NCBI GenBank assembly: GCA_002914805.1
Contig: JXTB01000259.1
Span: 500,293 to 564,292, forward strand
Reading direction: 5' to 3'
DNA length: 64,000 nucleotides
DNA from: Parasponia andersonii
Taxonomy: Eukaryota; Streptophyta; Magnoliopsida; Rosales; Cannabaceae
The notes under the pieces were generated by a model. The model was given only the letters and a program-made list of their open reading frames with translations. It ran no database searches and was not told the DNA's origin. Of the stretch, positions 36,931-47,572 are shown piece after piece. Position 1 is the stretch's first letter, and each line of letters opens with the position of its first letter. Made by a program: the position numbers and the translations under genes.

Positions 36931-37402
36931 TGTTGGAAAGTAAAACAAACTTTATTATTAACTCAAATACTTTTACAAGAGAAAATTCTCAATTTTACTC
37001 TTCAAGCTCACTCACTCACTCACTAAAAGCTATGCTTCTTTCTCTCTTCTCTTTACTCTTAGAAGCTTTACTTCTTACTTGATGCTTAGAACTCCAATGG
37101 GGAGGGGTATTTATACTACATGAGAAACAATGAGAACCACACAAATAAAAAATTACAAAAATCCTTAAACAACACATATTTTCTTCTACACACTTCTAAT
37201 AATAATCTAAGTAATCAAATAATTTACATGCAAAAAGTTAATATCTAGTTAACACTAAAAAATTCTAAGTAGAAGGCTTTTTCAATTTAGATTTGGGCTT
37301 TTCTTTTATGAGCTTTGCACTTGGGCTAATTCCAACTTATTGAGCCTCATGTTGATGAGCTTAAAACATTTCTTATGGGCTTAAACAAGTTTGTTTTCAA
37401 CA
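36931..37402 (-). repeat. 5' LTR of copia element
   Basis: 472 bp on the minus strand, opening TGTTGAAAAC and closing CCAACA. Nearly colinear with 62364-62832. It contains a TATAAATACCCCTCC-type promoter element near 37110 and short AGTGAGTGAGTGAG repeats near 37015. Confidence 0.85.
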
Positions 37403-38241
37403 AAATATTCCCATTCGTACGTGCTCAAACATTCATTGTCATGCAATTCCGTTTGGACCATATACTGCAAAATGTTTCCCTTTGTTCATCTTTGGATCAC
37501 ATTGCGTTATTTTCACCAGACGTCAACTTCTATAATATAAAATTATTATTGGAAATGGACGTGACTAAGAGTATTTTCCACTAAAATGATTTTTTTAAGT
37601 ATGTTTTGAAAAGTAATCTTTTTTATTAGAAGTGTATAGTATTATGTAAAGCGGTTCATATTTATTATCTTTGATTGTAAATTTATGACTTTTTTAGGAA
37701 CAATCAATGATCACGGATCGTAAATTTATGATTTTCTTAGGAACAATCAATGGTCACAAATAGTGTGACCTCCATCATATAATATTGTGACATTGTTAGA
37801 AAATTTATTTTTCAAACCACTCGTATAAAAATATTTTAGTCCAAATTATTACTATCAATGTCAATTTTAATTCCCAATTGTCTTAACACAGTTACTAGTT
37901 TTCTATAATATACGCTAAACCTATGGGTACAGGATTACTTAGTAGCAGTTACCATTAAAATGCATAATTATGTTGTGTTTTCACACTTATATTTATGAAG
38001 CAATTCTGGACTTTTTCCCTCCATATTCAATAGAGTTTACTGCTAAAAAATAACTTAACTTACATTTTTATAGTTCTAGTCTACTTTTTGGCCTGTGTAA
38101 AACCATACTCGGAATTTCAAAAAGTGTGTACCAACCATCCACAATTTGGTCAATCTATGCTATTGAAAAACGAAATTGGCCCTCAGCAAAAACACAATAC
38201 AGGCTTTGGGATATCAATAATAAACAAACTTCCACGTACCA
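37403..38241. other. Intergenic DNA with a 43-bp tandem duplication
   Basis: No gene seen. The segment GTAAATTTATGA...GGAACAATCAATG starting at 37677 is repeated at 37720. The last five bases (TACCA) are the left target duplication of the solo LTR that follows. Confidence 0.5.
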
Positions 38242-40500
38242 TGTCACGACTCGAGGGCGAGGTGAATGGGTATTTCATAAATTAGAAATATCAAAAAGAA
38301 CTAAATAAAAAGACTCAATTCATTCAAAATTTTGCCACAGAGACTCTAACCTTTCAAAACTGGCCTCAACAAAATATTTAAATGAAAATAAAATCTCACA
38401 GTTATGCGTCACTCATTAAACATAGACTGTAAATAAAATAATTGTCTTAATAGTCGTACATCACAAATCATCTCACAATCAAACTTAGAAATAAGTAATA
38501 CAAAACATGTCCAGATTTCATATTCTAATTTATAAGGTTTAATGAAATCCAAATTTCTACTCAAATTTAAATATTTTGTAAGTCTCGTAGGAATTTACCA
38601 AAATATAAATAAACTGGTTATTCTGCAAATGTCTCGATTTAACTCTTCTGATCCAAATTACACTGAGTGTCACCTGAAGGGAAGAAAGGGGTGAGTTAAT
38701 GCCCAGTAAAGAATCAATTACAAGTTCCTACATATATATAAAATATACTCATGTTGAAGGTCATGCATGGTCAGTATTCCATTCAAAACAGTTCACAAAA
38801 CTCAAGTAGAAATTATAGTCCAATGATCAAACATTTCAAACCATTGTAACATCCATCAAAACCAGTACATATCCATTCAAGCCAACATATATCCATGTAT
38901 GCAACATGATGTCCGAAGTATCCTAATAGATCACTCGTAAGTCCGAGCCACCTAAAGAGGCGCCGTAAGTTCGATCACCCGATGTAGGGCATTGTATGTC
39001 CGATCACCCAATGTAGGGCATCGTAAGTCCGATCACCCAATGTAGGGCATCGTATGTCCGATCACCCAATGTAGGGCATCGTAAATGTGTGAATGTATGC
39101 AAATGTTTTATAAATAACAGAATAAGGATATGCACCATTTTCACAAAATCTCAAAATAACCATACAGCATTCTTTAATTAAATCACTTCCAATCCTCAAA
39201 ACTGAGTTCTCAAACCATTTTGGATTTTTCTAAAAATTTCAGCATTACAACAGTTATTTTCTATCAAAACAACAAAATTCAAATTTCCTGTAGAAATCAA
39301 TCCAAAATAGTATATATGATATGCCAACCATTGTGACGTTTCTTCCAGGCAGTTTATATCTTAAATCAGGTCAAAAATAGATATAAACATAATTTTTATA
39401 AATTATTTCACGAAATTCTATATTATTTGAAAATTTGTAAAATTCATAAATTAAATTGATTTTTGAATCAAGTAATCGAATCCCTACCTTTATCGAGTGT
39501 CCAATTAGCGTTACAAGGCTATGGAGAAAGTTTGGCGTCGTTTGAGTATTGTTTGGAAGAGCAGACGTCATTTTCGAAACTTTAGTTCCTTGGTTTGAAA
39601 ACTTGATTTTTAAACGGAGCTTCAAATCATGAAGCAGACTTCACCACTGAATTCAGAGCACTCAAAAATCTTAGGTTAGACATATAATATGTCAAATTTG
39701 GATGTGGGCACCACAGCACGCAAATGAAGGCAAATTTGAGCCGTCCGATTTCATTTTTCGGGCCCGTTTCGGAACATAGTCAATATATATCTCATTTTTC
39801 ACCATTTTCAATGTCGATTCCAAAAATGATATCAGCTTTAAAAATCTAACGGTCCGATCAAAAAGTCAATTTTAAAACTAATTACATAAAACTGTCCAAC
39901 AAAATTAAAATTAAACGGAGCAAAATCGAGACACGAGGTACCTACCATTAGATTGCCTTGAGGAGACGAGTCCATGATGACCGGTTTCGCGGCGAACGGT
40001 GGCCGGAATCGGCTCCTGCGAGGAAAAGAATCCGCGAGGTTTTCTGCATTTTTTCGGCGATCGGCAGCTTCGACGGGGCTAATTCTGGCGGCGGGAGCTT
40101 CGTCCGACAGCTGGACATCGACGTCGGTTAGTGGCGCGGGGAAACGACGGCCGGAGGTGGCTCACTGGAGCTTCGCCGGAAATCAGGTGTTGTGTTTGCT
40201 CCGGGGACCAAATTACAAAAGAAAAAGAAAATGGAGGGATTTATGGGTAATTTTCGTAACTGTAGCGCCACGTGTCAACTTCTGGTTAATTGAGCACTGT
40301 TTTGCTTATTTGCACTTGGACCTAATTTTCTGAAAATCTTCTCAAAAATACCCTTGAATAATTACATTTTGACCCCAATTTTCAAACTTTTCTTACATTT
40401 TTGCCCAAATGAACCTAGACCCAAATCCGTCCAAATTCATTCATTTTTTTTCCTGGGTCAAAAAACCAATTTGCCGTTACAATTTTTATGGGATTTCACA
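38242..40500 (-). mobile_element. Solo gypsy-type LTR with perfect target duplication
   Basis: On the plus strand it opens TGTCACGACTCG and closes GGGATTTCACA. The flanks are TACCA (38237-38241) and TACCA (40501-40505), a perfect 5-bp duplication. The LTR reads on the minus strand. It shares the AAGGGGTGAG..ATGCCCAGTA segment with the solo LTR in the annexin intron, and both have a GC-rich block near the promoter end (here about 39965-40200). It contains no gag or pol. The open frame seen on the plus strand in the GC-rich block (39974-40333) has no recognisable domain and is probably non-coding. Confidence 0.85.
38973..39088. repeat. 29-bp minisatellite inside solo LTR
   Basis: Four head-to-tail units begin GATCACCC at 38973, 39002, 39031 and 39060, each followed by the sequence ATGTAGGGCAT and GTAAGTCC or GTATGTCC. 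The spacing is exactly 29 bp. There are no unique spacers between units. Confidence 0.95.
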
Positions 40501-40720
40501 TACCAAGCAAATTATGGATAGAAAGTATACATTTTTTGAAATTATTACGTGAAGTTATTATTTTGCACATTAAGTTAAAACTGCAGAAAAGTTGGAATTT
40601 ATGTATTTTATTTCTTTTTTTGTAATTAACCCTATTCAATATTAATACGGCATACTCCACATACTAAGTAAACTCTTGATCGAGATTACCATTTATAGTT
40701 CAAAAACAAGTTAATATTCA

Positions 40721-41324
40721 TTGTTTTATACCTTAATTCATGCATCGTGCTTACAAGTGAGTAGTGAATCGTACATCATCGATTTCTACAACGACGAAGA
40801 GGAAGACTTGAAAAGAGAAGAGCTCGAATGTTTGGGTTTGGACATTGAAAAGATTCGCAGAGGAGACATGGACAGTTTCACAAAAGCTTTGGATATGGGT
40901 AATCTACTCGTTGGAGTAGCCGAGAGTGACAAGTTTGTATAACATTGATTATGGTCAACTTTCATACTGGTTGGGGAAGCCACATTCGCTATTTCAATAG
41001 GTTGAAGAAAGATTTTGAGAAGAGAGGGTTCGGACCAATACAATCAGTCTACCTCTTTGGAATTCCTCTGGTTACTCGGAAATCGCTGTTGCCGAATTCG
41101 GTCCCTATGGCCTAAAGCGTGCTTTGTCACTTCAAAAGATGTTTGATGCCACATCGTGGGAAAAAGGATTGGTATGCTGAAACCACTGGTGATGAAAGAT
41201 TTGGTATTTTCGCTTGGTTTGCACGTAAAGATGATTACAATGCGAACAACATAGTTGGAGAACATTTGCGGAAGATTGGGAAGCTTAAAACTATTTCCGA
41301 AATTAGGGAGATAGAGTCCGTAGG
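40721..41324 (+). pseudogene. XS-domain gene fragment (FDM/IDN2-like)
   Basis: XS domains occur in SGS3 and in the FDM/IDN2 proteins of RNA-directed DNA methylation, where they bind RNA. Segments on the plus strand: IDFYNDEEEDLKREELECLG (acidic lead-in, 40770-40840); GSHIRYFNRLKKDFEKRGFG (about 40977); AVAEFGPYGLKRALSLQKM (about 41088); then GKKDWYAETTGDERFGIFAW, ARKDDYNANNIVGEHLRKIG and LKTISEI (41158-41310). The last part matches the typical XS ending GKKDW..W.ARADDY...IGE.LRK.GD.KTISEI. The segments lie in different frames, separated by stops or one-base shifts near 40942, 41070 and 41150. The 3' end is cut off at the LTR fragment starting at about 41325. The coiled-coil and XH parts expected downstream are missing. 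Confidence 0.7.
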
Positions 41325-43613
41325 TTCAAATTCAATTTATGATAAATAGAGTTAAAAATCTTATTAAGGTCTGAAATTTTTATGAAAAGTATTTCTATAC
41401 GTGTAATTAAATTTTGGAAGGTTTCACTATTATATCCTACTCCTATAATTTTATAAAAAATTATTTAACACAAGTTAGTCGTTAACTAAAAAAAGCTGTA
41501 AAACAGATTTTATATAATTGGTTCTATGATTTTAAAGGGCAAACGTTTTTATTTTTAGTTGAAATTTTAAATACAAGTTTATATATATGTTAAGATCATT
41601 TTTGGAAAGTTTCATAATTTTTGGATGTTTATAAAATTAATTATAATTTTCGGAATACATAATATTTCAATATTTCAAAATGCTGAAATAAATTCTAAGG
41701 TATAATTACAAGTGATTAAAGTGCTATAAAATGATTTATTTTGGAATTTTCAGATATTATACATAAGTTATAATATGTTAATAATGTGCTTTTAAGATTT
41801 TGAGTTTGTTTGATTTATAAAATATTCTCGAAAATTCAATCATTCTCGTTTAGTCGCAGCTTTAATACTTTTGTTATAAATTCTAAATTGAAAAAAAAAA
41901 GTGGTGATAAATATTGTCTATAAATTCTAAACCTTAATCCTTAGATTTATTTTTATTTCATATAAATTCATGTAAATTTTTAGAATGAATAGAATTATGT
42001 ACTATAATATGGAATTCTTTAAATATATATTACGTACCAAAATTCTAGAATTTTAATGTGAAACATTATTTTAGGATTTATTTTATGAATGTTTTCAACA
42101 CGTAAAATAGGTTTCATATGACCAATGATAGCATATGTTGACATATAAAATGAATGTTGATGCATGAATAATAAATAAAAAGGATAAGGAAGAGGCACGT
42201 CATTGCAACAAGATAAAGTGTGTGATATTTAACTGCAAGCACAAAGAATATTTTCTAAGGACTTAAGGTAAGTACAATCTCACCTACGACATGGATAGTT
42301 TTAAAAGTATGTTCTGTTTGAAAAAGAATATTTGAAATGATTAAATGGAATATTTTGCCTATACAAGAGATGTTTGTTTGGCTTGTATATGTGCCTATGA
42401 AAAATACATGCCTCCTATGATGTTAAGATGAAACAAATTTACTTTACAATTTTGTTCATAACTTGATAAATATGCTTCAGTTAAAGGAAGTATCAAGAAC
42501 ATAAAATATAAAGTTTAGGTTTAAAATATAGTACAACCATTTATGTTAAAGAAGAGACTAAATAAAAGATAAGAATATAAAGGTGTCGTACTGACCTTCA
42601 CTAGGTGAGGATTCTTAAGAGAAGATAAGAACGACCTCTACTAGGTGAGGATTCCCGAAGAAAATATGTTAAGTTTATGGTCGTTGGTGTTTCAGTAGGA
42701 TCACTCCCCTGATTCCCAGTCGGTAAGTGCGCACTCGGTACGTATACAAGGGCCCATATGTAAGATAAAAGATTTTATGATAACATATATGATAAAAGAC
42801 TTATTCATAAAATATAAGTTGAAAGATTATGTAAAGATGCAAAATTAGACTTTCATAAAATGTTGTTTGTATGAAATGTTTTGTGAGTTAAATTTTACTT
42901 ACTGAGCGAAAGCGCACATAGTGTAAATGTCTATGTTGTAGGTACCAAAGGCAAGCAACTTTTGTTTGAATGATGGGTTGATCAGAATCGAGGTGGGGAT
43001 GGATGCGAGGCACGAGCTTTAGGATACCTCCACAATAAATTTTGTATATATTTTCTTTTCTTTAAAAGAGATAGTTTACTTAAATATGTAAGATTAATAC
43101 AAATATTTCCTTAAGTTAATAACGAGACGATATATTTAAGTATAAAATCTAAATTTTAAGTTTAATTATACCTCTAAGATTAAGTAATCATTTTACTAAA
43201 TACATTATGACTATTTTTATTTAAATAACCCTTTATAGAATACGATATATATATTATCTTGAAGTATATTTTCAACAATTAAAGATTTTTAAATAAATAC
43301 GTTGTTTTGTTGTAGTATCTAATATTTTGATTTAAATAAATTTAAGACTAAATGGGCTTTGTCAAAAAGACTTAAACCCGTCTAAGGAGAGTTTGGGATT
43401 TAAGAGATCCACATGTGACTCCCCTCCTCACGTAGAAACCTCTTTAGTTACGCATTATTTAGATCTCACAAAAAAAATATTTCCTTCAGTAGTTTCTATA
43501 AATTTCTTAATATAACGTTTAGGATATTTGATTAACTATCTTGAGAAGATTATATAAATAATAATAAAAAAATTATCCTCAATTTTCACAGTCTAAGTTT
43601 GTGACTTTTTTTA

Positions 43614-43648
<35 letters not shown>

Positions 43649-43697
43649 TATGTTAAGAACGTACGTAGATGTCGGTCTTAAAAGTTGGGTTATTACA
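41325..43697 (+). repeat. 5'-truncated gypsy LTR fragment
   Basis: Homologous and colinear to 5205-7525 (the 3' LTR of the first gypsy element), from AGGTTCAAATTCAATTTATG to the terminal GGGTTATTACA. The first ~1250 bases of the LTR are missing and the break abuts the XS pseudogene. A TA microsatellite lies near 43617-43644. No internal retroelement sequence lies on either side, so it is a truncated solo LTR or the end of a deleted element. Confidence 0.75.
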
Positions 43698-43895
43698 AAT
43701 AATATTTAATTAAAGATCCCAAACTTTAATTAATTATTACGAACTATATTTAGTTTATTATCCATAAATTTAATCCTCATGTATATAATACTTATATACT
43801 AAAGTTGTGGTCATATAAATAAATTAGGAATTTTCTGATATTTAAAGACATACAAATTATGCACAAATTCAAATAGAAAAATGTCATTTTATTAA

Positions 43896-44261
43896 GGAAT
43901 ATCTGCAAAAAAAAATACCCTAAAGTTTAGATATTCTGTAATTTAAACTTTAAAATTTGGAATCTATAGAATAATACCCTGAGATTAAGAATTTCTGAAA
44001 ATTAATACCATGGACAGTTTTTTTGATCAATTTTAGGAACAAAAAAATAATAATATCCTCCATTAAACTGGATTAATCCTTATTAATTATCTTAATTCTG
44101 AGAATATTATTATATTTTATCAGTTAAAATTATTTAAAAAGTCAATCCATGGTACTAATTTTAAGAAATTCTTAATCTTAAGGTATTATTTTGTAAAGTC
44201 CAAACTTCAAAGTTTAAATTACAGAATACCTAAATCTCAGGTATTTTTTTGCAATTATCCC
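43896..44261. mobile_element. MULE-type MITE with 9-bp target duplication
   Basis: A 366-bp element with long terminal inverted repeats of roughly 110-120 bp each. The left arm (43896-44020) has CTGCAAAAAAAA, TTCTGTAATTTAAACTTT, AGATTAAGAATTTCT and ATTAATACCATGGA. The right arm is the reverse complement of nearly the same words (44148-44261). It is flanked on both sides by the identical 9-mer TTTTATTAA (43887-43895 and 44262-44270). A 9-bp duplication with long inverted repeats is the hallmark of Mutator-like elements. No coding capacity. Confidence 0.9.
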
Positions 44262-44404
44262 TTTTATTAATTCAGCAAAAATCCAAAATATAAATGTTTT
44301 TAGGCATAAACCCTAACACTATACGATGACAAAATGACAAAAAGGAGCAAGCAACGGCTACATTCACTTGTGTCCAATTCTGTAATGGGGGGTGGGAGTG
44401 AGCA

Positions 44405-45920
44405 CCAGATTGATGCATTTCTCATTTCGTGAGGTTGGTCTCTCGCATTCTCCAATATTTTTTGTCTCAAATTTAATATCGAAATGATATCAGGAACTAC
44501 CTTTGTTCTAGTTTCTGATATCATTGGATAATATGTTTATGTAAATTATCGGCTCTCTAGTTGGATTTACGATACCAGATTGACGCATTTCTCATTTCGT
44601 AAGGTTGGTCTCTCGCATTCTCCAATACTTTTTGTCTCAAATTTAATATCGAAATGATATCAGGAACTACCTTTGCTCTAGTTTCTGACATCATTCGATA
44701 ATATGTTTATGTAAATTGTCGGCTCTCTAGGTTGATTTATGTTACCAGATTGACGCATTTCCCATTTCGCGAGGTTGGTCTCTTGCATTCTCTAATATTT
44801 TTGTCTCAAATTTAATATCGAAATGATATCATGAACTACCTTTACTCTAGTTTTTGATATCATTGGATAATACATTTATGTAAATTGTCGGTTCTCTAGT
44901 TGGATTTATGTTACCGGATTTACACATTTTCCATTTCGTGAGTTTGGTCTCTCGTATTCTCCAATATTTTTTGTCTCAAATTTAGTATGAAAATGAAATC
45001 ATGAACTACCTTTGCTCTAGTTTCAGATATCATTAGATAATACGTTTAGCTAAATTGTCAGCTCTCTAGTTTGATTTATGTTACCAGATTGATGCATTTC
45101 CCATTTCGTAAGGTTGGTCTCTCGCATTCTCCAATATTTTGTCTCAAATTTTATATCAAAATGATATCAGGAACTACCTTTGCTCTAGTTTCTGATATCA
45201 TTGGATAATACGTTTATGTAAATTGTTGGCTCTCTAGTTGGATTTATGTTACCAGATTGATGCATTTCCCATTTCGTGAGATTGGTCTCTCGCATTCTCC
45301 AATATTTTGTCTCAAGTTTAATATCGAAATGATATCAGAAACTACTTTTGCTCCAGTTTCTGATATCATTTTTATGTAAATTGTCGGCTCTCTAGTTGGA
45401 TTTATGTTACCAGATTGACGCATTTCCCATTTTGTGAGGTTGGTCTCTCACATTCTCCAATATTTTGTCTCAAATTTAAAATCAAAACAATATCTTTAAC
45501 TACCATTGCTCTAGTTTCTGATATCATTGGACAATACGTTTATATAAATTGTCAGCTCTCTAGTTGGATATACGTTACCAGATTGACGCATTTCCCTTTT
45601 CGTGAGGTTGGTTTCTCATATTCTCTAATATTTTTTGTCTCAAATTTAATATCGAAATGATATCAGAAACTACCTTTGCTCTAGTTTCTGATATCATTGG
45701 ATAATATGTTTATGTAATTTGTCGGCTCTCTAGTTGGATTTATGTTATCAGATTGACACATTTCCCATTTTGTAAGGTTGGTCTCTCGCATTCTACAATA
45801 ATTTGTCTCAAACTTAATATTGAAATGATATTAGGAACTACCTTTGCTCTAGTTTCTAATTTCATTAGATAATATGTTTATGTAAATCGTCGGCTCTCTA
45901 GTTGGATTTATGTTACCAGA
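44405..45920. repeat. Nine-copy ~169-bp tandem array with internal hairpins
   Basis: Units start at CCAGAT (44405, 44575, 44745, 44914, 45084, 45252, 45410, 45578, 45748) and a final CCAGAT at 45916 closes the array. Periods are 170, 170, 169, 170, 168, 158, 168, 170 and 168. Copies differ by scattered substitutions and one 10-base deletion. Most units contain an inverted repeat of AATGATATCAG with 17-bp arms and a 9-base loop. The array abuts gypsy integrase sequence at 45921. The unit length is typical of plant satellites, but nine copies is a small array. Confidence 0.95.
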
Positions 45921-46764
45921 TTCAATTGTTGCTTGATAGCTTTTATTGTAGGTAAACTCCAACAGAGCTAGATACTTATCTCAGCTTCCTTAAAAATCCA
46001 GAACACAAGCTCGGAGTTAATCCTTTAAGATCTGAATTACCCTTTTTGATTATCCATCAGTCTGTTGATGATTAGCTGTGCTAAATGCTAACTTAGTTCC
46101 CAAAGCAGTATGTAGACTTTTCTAGAATAGAAGTGAACTTAGGATTTCTATCAGAAATAATAGATACAGGTAGCTCATGAAGTCTAACAATTTCTTGTAT
46201 ATATAATCGTGCATACTGATCCATAGTATAGGCTGACTTAACTAGAAGAAAATGAGCTGACATTGTTATTCTGTCCACAATCACCCATATAGAATTAAAC
46301 CCTCATTGTACTCTAGGCAAACCAAGAACAAAGTCCATTGTAATCTTTTTCTATTTCTATTTTGGAATCAGAGGTTCTAGCAATCTAGCTGGTCGTTGAT
46401 GTTTAGGTTTTATTTGTTGACAAGCCAAGCACTGAGCTACAAAGTCTGTTACATTCCTCTTCATATTAGACCACTAATAATGTTGCTTCAGATCTCGGTA
46501 TATTTTAGTGTTTCCAGGATGAATTGAATAAGGAGTGCAATGAGCTTCTGTTAATATCTCTTTCTTGATCTCAGCCTTAACATGTACACACAATCTTCCT
46601 TTGAACTTCAAAGTTTCATCCCTTGAAATCGAAAATTCTATTCTTTTTCCTTTTTTCACTTCTTTTTTTAATTGTGTCAAGTAAGAATCTTCTTGTTGGC
46701 TTTCTCTAATTCTTCCCAAAAGTGTAGGTTGTAAACGTAGGTCTCCTATCCACTGGGTTAGAAG
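45921..46764 (-). pseudogene. Gypsy integrase fragment, minus strand
   Basis: Reading right to left: MGRIRESQQEDSYLTQLKKE; FKGRLCVHVKAEIKKEIL; the HHCC zinc region SIHPGNTKIYRDLKQHY and CLACQQIK (46719 to about 46420); the integrase core WVIVDRITMSAHFLLVKSAY and LPVSIISDRNPKFTS (46284-46100); then HQQTDG and RVIQILKGL (about 46020-45950). Several stops and frame changes are present. The left end meets the tandem array, and the right end meets the oppositely oriented C-terminal segment at about 46765. Confidence 0.8.
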
Positions 46765-46767
46765 TTA

Positions 46768-47328
46768 GTGCAAAAAAAGCTATTAGGTCCAGAACTTGTT
46801 CAACAAACTACAGAGATTGTAGAAAAAATTCGAGCAAGAATGAGGATAGTTCAAGATAGACAAAAGAAGTATACAAATAAGAGAAAAAGAGATGTAGAAT
46901 TCGATATTGGTGATCATGTTTTCTTGAAAGTCTCTCTAATGAAGGTTGTGATGAGATTTGGAAAAAAAGGAAAGCTAAGCCCAAGATACGTTGGACCATT
47001 TGAAATTTTAAAAAGCATTGGAAGTAAAGCTTATAGATTGGCATTGCCACCACAATTATCAGGGATACATAATGTTTTTTGTGTTTCAATGTTGAGAAAG
47101 TATATTCCAAATCTTTCTTATATTTTAAACTATGAACCTCTGGAACTGAGCCAAGATTTGACATATAAGGAGAAGCCAGTTCAAATCCTTGATAAGAAAG
47201 AAAAAGAACTGAGAAACAAGAGAATTCCTTTGGTGAAAGTACTCTCGAGAAATTATTTAGTAGAGGAAGCCACATGGGAACGAGAGGAAGAAATAAGGAT
47301 CAAATATCCAGAACTATTAGTACGTTAA
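46768..47328 (+). pseudogene. Gypsy pol C-terminal segment, open frame
   Basis: A 186-codon open frame covering the end of a gypsy polyprotein: LGPELVQQTTEIVEKI, YVGPFEILKSIGSKAYRLAL, VSMLRKYIPNLSYIL and a chromodomain-like tail with IPLVKVLSRNYLVEEATWER. It is homologous to 3433-3939. Its own integrase core is absent upstream; instead a reversed integrase segment lies directly to its left. Downstream, TTTCGAGGATATAATTTT resembles the short spacer found between gypsy pol and 3' LTR, but no LTR follows. Confidence 0.8.
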
Positions 47329-47460
47329 ATTTCGAGGATATAATTTTATAAGGATGGGAAAATTATTACGTTAAGCCAATAATAGACATGTTGCCATGAA
47401 ATTTTAACATGTCTATACATATATTCTTATCAGTAAAATGCTAAAGCAAGTCTTATTTGA

Positions 47461-47572
47461 ACGATTAAAATTTTTTATTGACTAATAAAATATTTTCCAG
47501 TTTACGTGTACAGTGAACGATTAAAATTTTTTATTGACTAATAAAATATTTTCCAGTTTACGTGTACAGTGA
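47461..47572. repeat. 56-bp perfect tandem duplication
   Basis: The block beginning ACGATTAAAATTTTTTATTG at 47461 is repeated from 47517, through CAGTTTACGTGTACAGTGAA, with no differences that I can see. It was therefore duplicated recently. Confidence 0.9.

Larger units (their letters stand above)
32745..37402 (-). mobile_element. Ty1/copia retrotransposon, minus strand, 3' LTR truncated
   Basis: Transcribed right to left: 5' LTR (37402-36931), primer site (36927-36916), leader with W-box cores, gag, protease, integrase, RT and RNase H, a purine-rich tract near 32853-32846, then a 98-bp remnant of the 3' LTR (32842-32745). The LTR matches that of the plus-strand element starting at 62364. 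All domains carry damaging changes, so it is dead. Confidence 0.85.

Noticed and set aside
38973..39088. Regularly spaced 29-bp repeats that could be read as a CRISPR array.
   Set aside because: The units are head-to-tail without unique spacers, lie inside a plant solo LTR, and no cas-like gene exists.
39974..40333. A 119-codon plus-strand open frame in GC-rich sequence.
   Set aside because: It lies in the promoter-proximal GC-rich block of a solo LTR, shows no recognisable domain, and the related LTR at 24070-24240 has a different reading.
44405..45920. Interpretation as a centromeric satellite because of the ~170-bp unit.
   Set aside because: Only nine diverged copies are present among dispersed elements and genes; unit length alone is not enough.
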